A stretch of 11,530 nucleotides of DNA. It comes from Candidatus Poseidoniales archaeon (GTDB lineage Archaea > Thermoplasmatota > Poseidoniia > Poseidoniales > Poseidoniaceae). Of the stretch, positions 8,825 through 11,530 are shown in pieces. Every line of letters begins with the position of its first letter. Position 1 is the stretch's first letter. Position numbers and translations under genes: made by a program. The notes under the pieces are model-generated. The model did no database searches. It was not told the origin of the DNA and saw only the letters and a program-made list of their open reading frames with translations. The stretch covers positions 1 through 11,530 of the forward strand of contig DUCL01000226.1 in assembly GCA_012959845.1 (NCBI GenBank), written 5' to 3'.

Positions 8825-9246
8825 TATGCCATGCGCTCAGTCATCTCTCTCCACGATTCTTCGTAAGTCCAAACCGATTCACGACAAGCCTGATTAAATT
8901 CTTTCATTCCAAAGGCTTCTATCTGTTCATTACTCAACAAATCTAATCTTTTTTGAACTTCAATTTCAACAGGTAGACCATGTGTATCCCATCCGCCTTT
9001 TCTTTCAACGAGAAAACCTTCCATTGCCTTCCAACGGCATACTAAGTCCTTGAAAGTACGAGCGACTACGTGATGTATTCCCGGTTTCCCATTTGCAGTA
9101 GGCGGACCTTCTAAGAAAATGAAAGGAGCACCAGAGCGACGCGAGTCAATGCTGGATTGAAATGCATTTTCTTGTTTCCAAGTTTCCAATAGCGCTGTTT
9201 CAAGCGCTACTGCATCCAAATCACCAGCAGCATTTGGTTGAGCCAT
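8785..9246 (-). CDS. ileS: Isoleucyl-tRNA synthetase, N-terminal fragment before the frame break
   Basis: This is the true start of ileS (ATG at 9246), and the frame runs to a stop at 8785. Residues 1-142 match the start of the IleRS catalytic domain: GPPTANGKPGIHH (47-59), the conserved WDTHGLPVE near 86-94, and NQACRESVWTYEESW before RMAYW (138-142). The last 11 residues, after Trp142, are out of frame and do not belong to the family. The HIGH signature is GIHH at 56-59, the swapped GxHH form known from a subset of type 2 IleRS. No Shine-Dalgarno site is visible, which suggests a leaderless transcript or other initiation. Two hairpins and a TATA-like stretch lie upstream. With 5993-8824 it forms one broken gene. 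Confidence 0.92.
   Translation of the reverse strand: MAQPNAAGDLDAVALETALLETWKQENAFQSSIDSRRSGAPFIFLEGPPTANGKPGIHHVVARTFKDLVCRWKAMEGFLVERKGGWDTHGLPVEIEVQKRLDLLSNEQIEAFGMKEFNQACRESVWTYEESWREMTERMAYWITIMLNPAGGH
8815..8826 (-). other. Frame junction in ileS, probable ~31-base deletion
   Basis: On the minus strand TATTGGATAACAAT can be read as Tyr-Trp (end of the N-terminal frame) or as the Asp-Asn-Asn of the C-terminal frame. Related IleRS proteins have about ten residues between this Trp and the acidic or polar residue that opens the D-N-x-Y-(V/I)-E-S segment. Here they are absent and the frame shifts. Loss of ten codons plus one base between two TGGAT copies (Trp-Ile and Met-Asp codons) would give exactly this sequence. 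The deletion size is inferred from family spacing, not measured. Confidence 0.7.
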
Positions 9247-9277
9247 GCTTGGGCCACTTTGGTTTTTGACTTGAACT

Positions 9278-9292
9278 TCTCCCTACGGGAGA
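9278..9292 (-). other. Short perfect hairpin in the ileS leader
   Basis: On the minus strand TCTCCC, the triloop GTA, then GGGAGA form a perfect 6-bp GC-rich stem, 31 bases before the ileS ATG. No T-run follows, so it is not a typical terminator. It could be a leader RNA structure or a protein-binding palindrome. Confidence 0.4.
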
Positions 9293-9303
9293 TGTCGCAC
9301 TTG

Positions 9304-9333
9304 TGGCATTTGCCACCGATTTAGCAAATGCCA
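9304..9333 (-). other. 10-bp perfect inverted repeat between the MutS-like gene and ileS
   Basis: On the minus strand TGGCATTTGC and GCAAATGCCA are exact reverse complements around a 10-base loop. The repeat begins 20 bases after the MutS-like stop codon and ends 57 bases before the ileS start. No T-run follows on the minus strand. It may be a transcript 3'-end structure, a leader element of ileS, or an operator; the sequence does not decide between these. Confidence 0.45.
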
Positions 9334-9339
9334 TAATGA

Positions 9340-9350
9340 CAAATATACCA
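9340..9350 (-). promoter_or_regulatory. Weak TATA-like candidate for ileS
   Basis: The minus strand reads TGGTATATTTG just after the MutS-like stop codon. With archaeal spacing, transcription would begin near 9315-9320, inside the 10-bp inverted repeat, and leave a leader of about 70 bases. No clear BRE element precedes it. This is only a candidate. Confidence 0.2.
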
Positions 9351-9353
9351 TCA

Positions 9354-11354
9354 TTAGTCAAACATTTGCAAGATATCAGAAAATAGGTCACGGGCATTTC
9401 CTTGTGAGCGTTGAACTAATCTCTTGACAATCAATTCTGGTGTTGAGCGGGCCAAGTGGTTTCGTTTTGGAGTTCTATCGACGATTAATTCCATGTTCTC
9501 ATCTAATCCACTTGCTTCTATTCCATCAACTCGTAAATCATCTCGGCCACTGGCTTTGATTATCGATGGTGCAAGATGTGTTACCAGCATCATGGTAGTT
9601 TGTGGTTGTGATTCTGCAGCCAGTAGCATTCCAGCGATAATTCTCGCACCTGCTCCTGGCTCGGTTATCGCTTCTAATTCATCAGCAAGAATCAGTTTTG
9701 CAGAAGGATTTGAAACAACTTCTGCTAATTCAACCAAAGTCTGTTCAAGAGCGCCTGCACTTTGTGTTCCGCCAGCCTTAGCGAGTACGTGAAGCGATTC
9801 AACAAGACCTACTCTGGCACTCTTAGCAGGAACTGGTAATCCCATATGTGTGAGAATGCTAACATGGGCGAGCAATTCTAACAGAGTAGTTTTACCTCCT
9901 GAATTTGCACCAGTTAGTAATGCTAAAGATTGCTTATCTGAATCCTCAGCCGCTTGACCAAGCCCATAAGTGACAGGATCTGCTGGGCAATCCAATAGAA
10001 GATGACGTCCTTGCTCAACATAGATTCCATCATCAACAATATCTGCTATTGTGCAATCATTGTTTTGTGCCCACTTGGCTATTGCCAACCATTGGTCAAA
10101 CTCAATCAGTTGGCGAATTGCATCTTCACAGTGACTCTTAAGCGGTCCTAATTTTGCTGCTAAGTTGTAGATATGTTGTGCTTTATCAGTAACTAATCTT
10201 GATTCTAATTGTCCATCTATTTTGTCTACTGCAGAGCGATTGATTTTTGCAGGCCAATCTTTGTTGAACAAATCTATTGGACTGCGACATCCTGTTCCCT
10301 CAAGAAATTCATTCAATTCTGTCTTTGCTTTTTCCATAGCATCGGATATTACCATACTGGTCGCATCGCGAATCTTTCTTTGAAATGCAGAACCATCCGA
10401 TAGTGCCTCTAGCAATTCAGCACCAGAGAGAGCAAGTTTTGCGTCATTCATTGAAGCCTCTACTTCTAAATTGACATTTTCGCATAATGATTTTACTTCA
10501 CCCCAAAGCAAATCTTTGACCTCAGCTATCTTTTCAATATCTCCGTCATTATCTATCTCATCCAACAAATCTGGTAGTGCATTAAGACCTTCAACCGAAG
10601 CAAAAAGTGCATCTATGAATGGATGGAAGTCTTCATCTATTGATTGTAATTCAACAATTTCTCTAACAACTTGTAATGCCCGTTTATTGTGTTGAAACCA
10701 ATCGAGTGTTTTTTCAGGAATTATCAATTCTTCATCTGGCTTATTGGCAAGGACCAGCCAACCATCTGGTGTATCAGCAGGTGCACCTCCTCCAATCCAT
10801 GTTATCGACTTGAATACTGTATAATCCTTCCAAGTTTCTTCTGCACTCGGTGTTAGAACTCTACACCATTTCTTTAGATGTTCAAGCGGTTGCTTTGAGA
10901 CCACTACGCGCTCATATCTATTGTTAGGAGTACGTGTGATGGCAAGTGATTTCCATGATTGCGAAAAAGTGTCAACCAGTTCAGGATGAGTTGATGCAAA
11001 GTCAAGAGAAAAGAGCGATTTCTTTCTGCGCTCGCTTGGGTCTGCAACTGGGGTTAACAATTGCATTCTGTCTTTACTCGCTTGGCAAGAAGCATATGCG
11101 CTAATGCTGGCCAGCAATTGTTTGTGAATACGAATTGATTCTTTGCTAGCAAGGAATGTTCCACTATCTCCTGAAACTGCTCTGGCAAGCGATAATGCAC
11201 GTTTAGGAGATAGTCCGTCAATCTCTGCAATCCTTGCCAAATCTCCACCTTTGAGAGATGCAACTGCCAATTCTTCAGAACCAAAATGATCGGTTAATTT
11301 TTGAGCCAAGTTTTTTCCTACACCTGGTAGAGCACTCAAGACCATACTCATCAT
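9354..11354 (-). CDS. MutS-family ATPase with N-terminal helix-hairpin-helix motifs
   Basis: The 666-residue product is a MutS-type ATPase of the kind found in archaea. Residues about 5-60 hold two helix-hairpin-helix-like motifs, LPGVGKNLAQKL and IDGLSPKRALSLARA, which bind DNA backbone without sequence preference. Residues about 210-460 are helical and correspond to the core/lever region. The C-terminal ATPase has Walker A GANSGGKT (482-489), a signature-like segment QSAGALEQTLVELA (531-544), Walker B LILADE (554-559) with Asp558-Glu559, and a switch His593 in VTHLAP. The mismatch-reading domain I of bacterial MutS and the Smr nuclease domain of MutS2 are both absent. A role in recognising branched DNA or recombination intermediates is more likely than classical mismatch repair, but is inferred. 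ATGs at 11354, 11351 and 11345 are all possible starts; no Shine-Dalgarno site decides between them. Confidence 0.9.
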   Translation of the reverse strand: MMSMVLSALPGVGKNLAQKLTDHFGSEELAVASLKGGDLARIAEIDGLSPKRALSLARAVSGDSGTFLASKESIRIHKQLLASISAYASCQASKDRMQLLTPVADPSERRKKSLFSLDFASTHPELVDTFSQSWKSLAITRTPNNRYERVVVSKQPLEHLKKWCRVLTPSAEETWKDYTVFKSITWIGGGAPADTPDGWLVLANKPDEELIIPEKTLDWFQHNKRALQVVREIVELQSIDEDFHPFIDALFASVEGLNALPDLLDEIDNDGDIEKIAEVKDLLWGEVKSLCENVNLEVEASMNDAKLALSGAELLEALSDGSAFQRKIRDATSMVISDAMEKAKTELNEFLEGTGCRSPIDLFNKDWPAKINRSAVDKIDGQLESRLVTDKAQHIYNLAAKLGPLKSHCEDAIRQLIEFDQWLAIAKWAQNNDCTIADIVDDGIYVEQGRHLLLDCPADPVTYGLGQAAEDSDKQSLALLTGANSGGKTTLLELLAHVSILTHMGLPVPAKSARVGLVESLHVLAKAGGTQSAGALEQTLVELAEVVSNPSAKLILADELEAITEPGAGARIIAGMLLAAESQPQTTMMLVTHLAPSIIKASGRDDLRVDGIEASGLDENMELIVDRTPKRNHLARSTPELIVKRLVQRSQGNARDLFSDILQMFD

Positions 11355-11530
11355 GGTTTGCCAACCGTTTAAGAGAATAGCGCACAGTAATCTGCAATAA
11401 ACGCAAACTGAACTGTGAACAGAGTCAGGGAGTTCCTGAAAGGATTAGCAAGTCCGTTGCCCTTCTTCTCCATATTCGTGTATTGGTGCTTGGAATAACT
11501 GCTCACAAGTTCTGTTGACCAAAGGAAGAG
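11355..11530. other. Right-edge region without a confident gene
   Basis: Two minus-strand frames are open from the right edge. One ends at a TAA near 11369-11371 and includes an internal ATG with 34 codons; the other ends at a TAA near 11453-11455 with the more hydrophilic tail HEYGEEGQRTC. A plus-strand frame is also open for about 38 codons. None can be preferred from so little sequence. No tRNA-like arms were found. The bases just before 11354 show no Shine-Dalgarno site and no clear TATA box. Confidence 0.3.

Noticed and set aside
8785..8830. Programmed ribosomal frameshift in ileS
   Set aside because: No slippery heptamer is seen at the junction, and about ten family residues are missing, which a frameshift alone would not restore.
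9304..9333. Intrinsic terminator after the MutS-like gene
   Set aside because: The stem is good but no T-run follows on the transcribed strand, so it is recorded only as an inverted repeat of unknown role.
9424..9792. Plus-strand ORF of 122 codons opposite the MutS-like ATPase domain
   Set aside because: Antisense shadow of conserved Walker B and switch motifs.
11355..11530. Partial gene entering from the right edge on the minus strand
   Set aside because: Two competing minus frames and one plus frame are open over this short stretch and none has a recognisable motif, so no CDS is called.

Overview
The window looks like a chromosomal fragment of a marine planktonic archaeon, most likely related to Marine Group II (Poseidoniales, Thermoplasmatota). 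This is an inference from gene content and style: an archaeal-type MutS-family ATPase with helix-hairpin-helix motifs, a short lipobox protein with a Cys-Leu-Gly start, a very large secreted Ser/Thr/Gly-rich surface protein, moderately AT-rich DNA, and almost no Shine-Dalgarno sites except at one gene inside a gene cluster. No rRNA, tRNA, CRISPR array or mobile element was seen.

Every convincing gene is on the minus strand, so the order of transcription runs from right to left. The right edge (11355-11530) holds no gene that can be called with confidence. Next comes a 666-residue MutS-like ATPase (11354-9354). A 107-base gap with two perfect hairpins and a TATA-like stretch leads into isoleucyl-tRNA synthetase (9246-5993). 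That gene is broken: two reading frames meet at about 8821-8826, where some ten codons normally present in the family are missing and the frame changes. Sixty bases later, a Shine-Dalgarno site introduces a 463-residue lipoprotein with Asp-box (BNR-like) motifs (5932-4541). A gap of exactly 300 bases with helically phased T-tracts follows. Last is the start of a giant secreted protein (4240 to the left edge, at least 1413 codons, all open), with a signal peptide, a MAM/reelin-like jelly-roll region and eight tandem repeats of about 41 residues.

Functionally the window has two halves. The right half is information processing (a DNA-junction or repair ATPase, and Ile-tRNA charging). The left half is cell surface (a lipoprotein and a giant adhesin-like protein), and could serve contact with particles, polysaccharides or other cells. 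The best points for a second look are the altered class I signature GIHH in the IleRS, the frame break in the same gene, and the repeat architecture of the giant protein. I found no clear defence system or other new multi-gene system.
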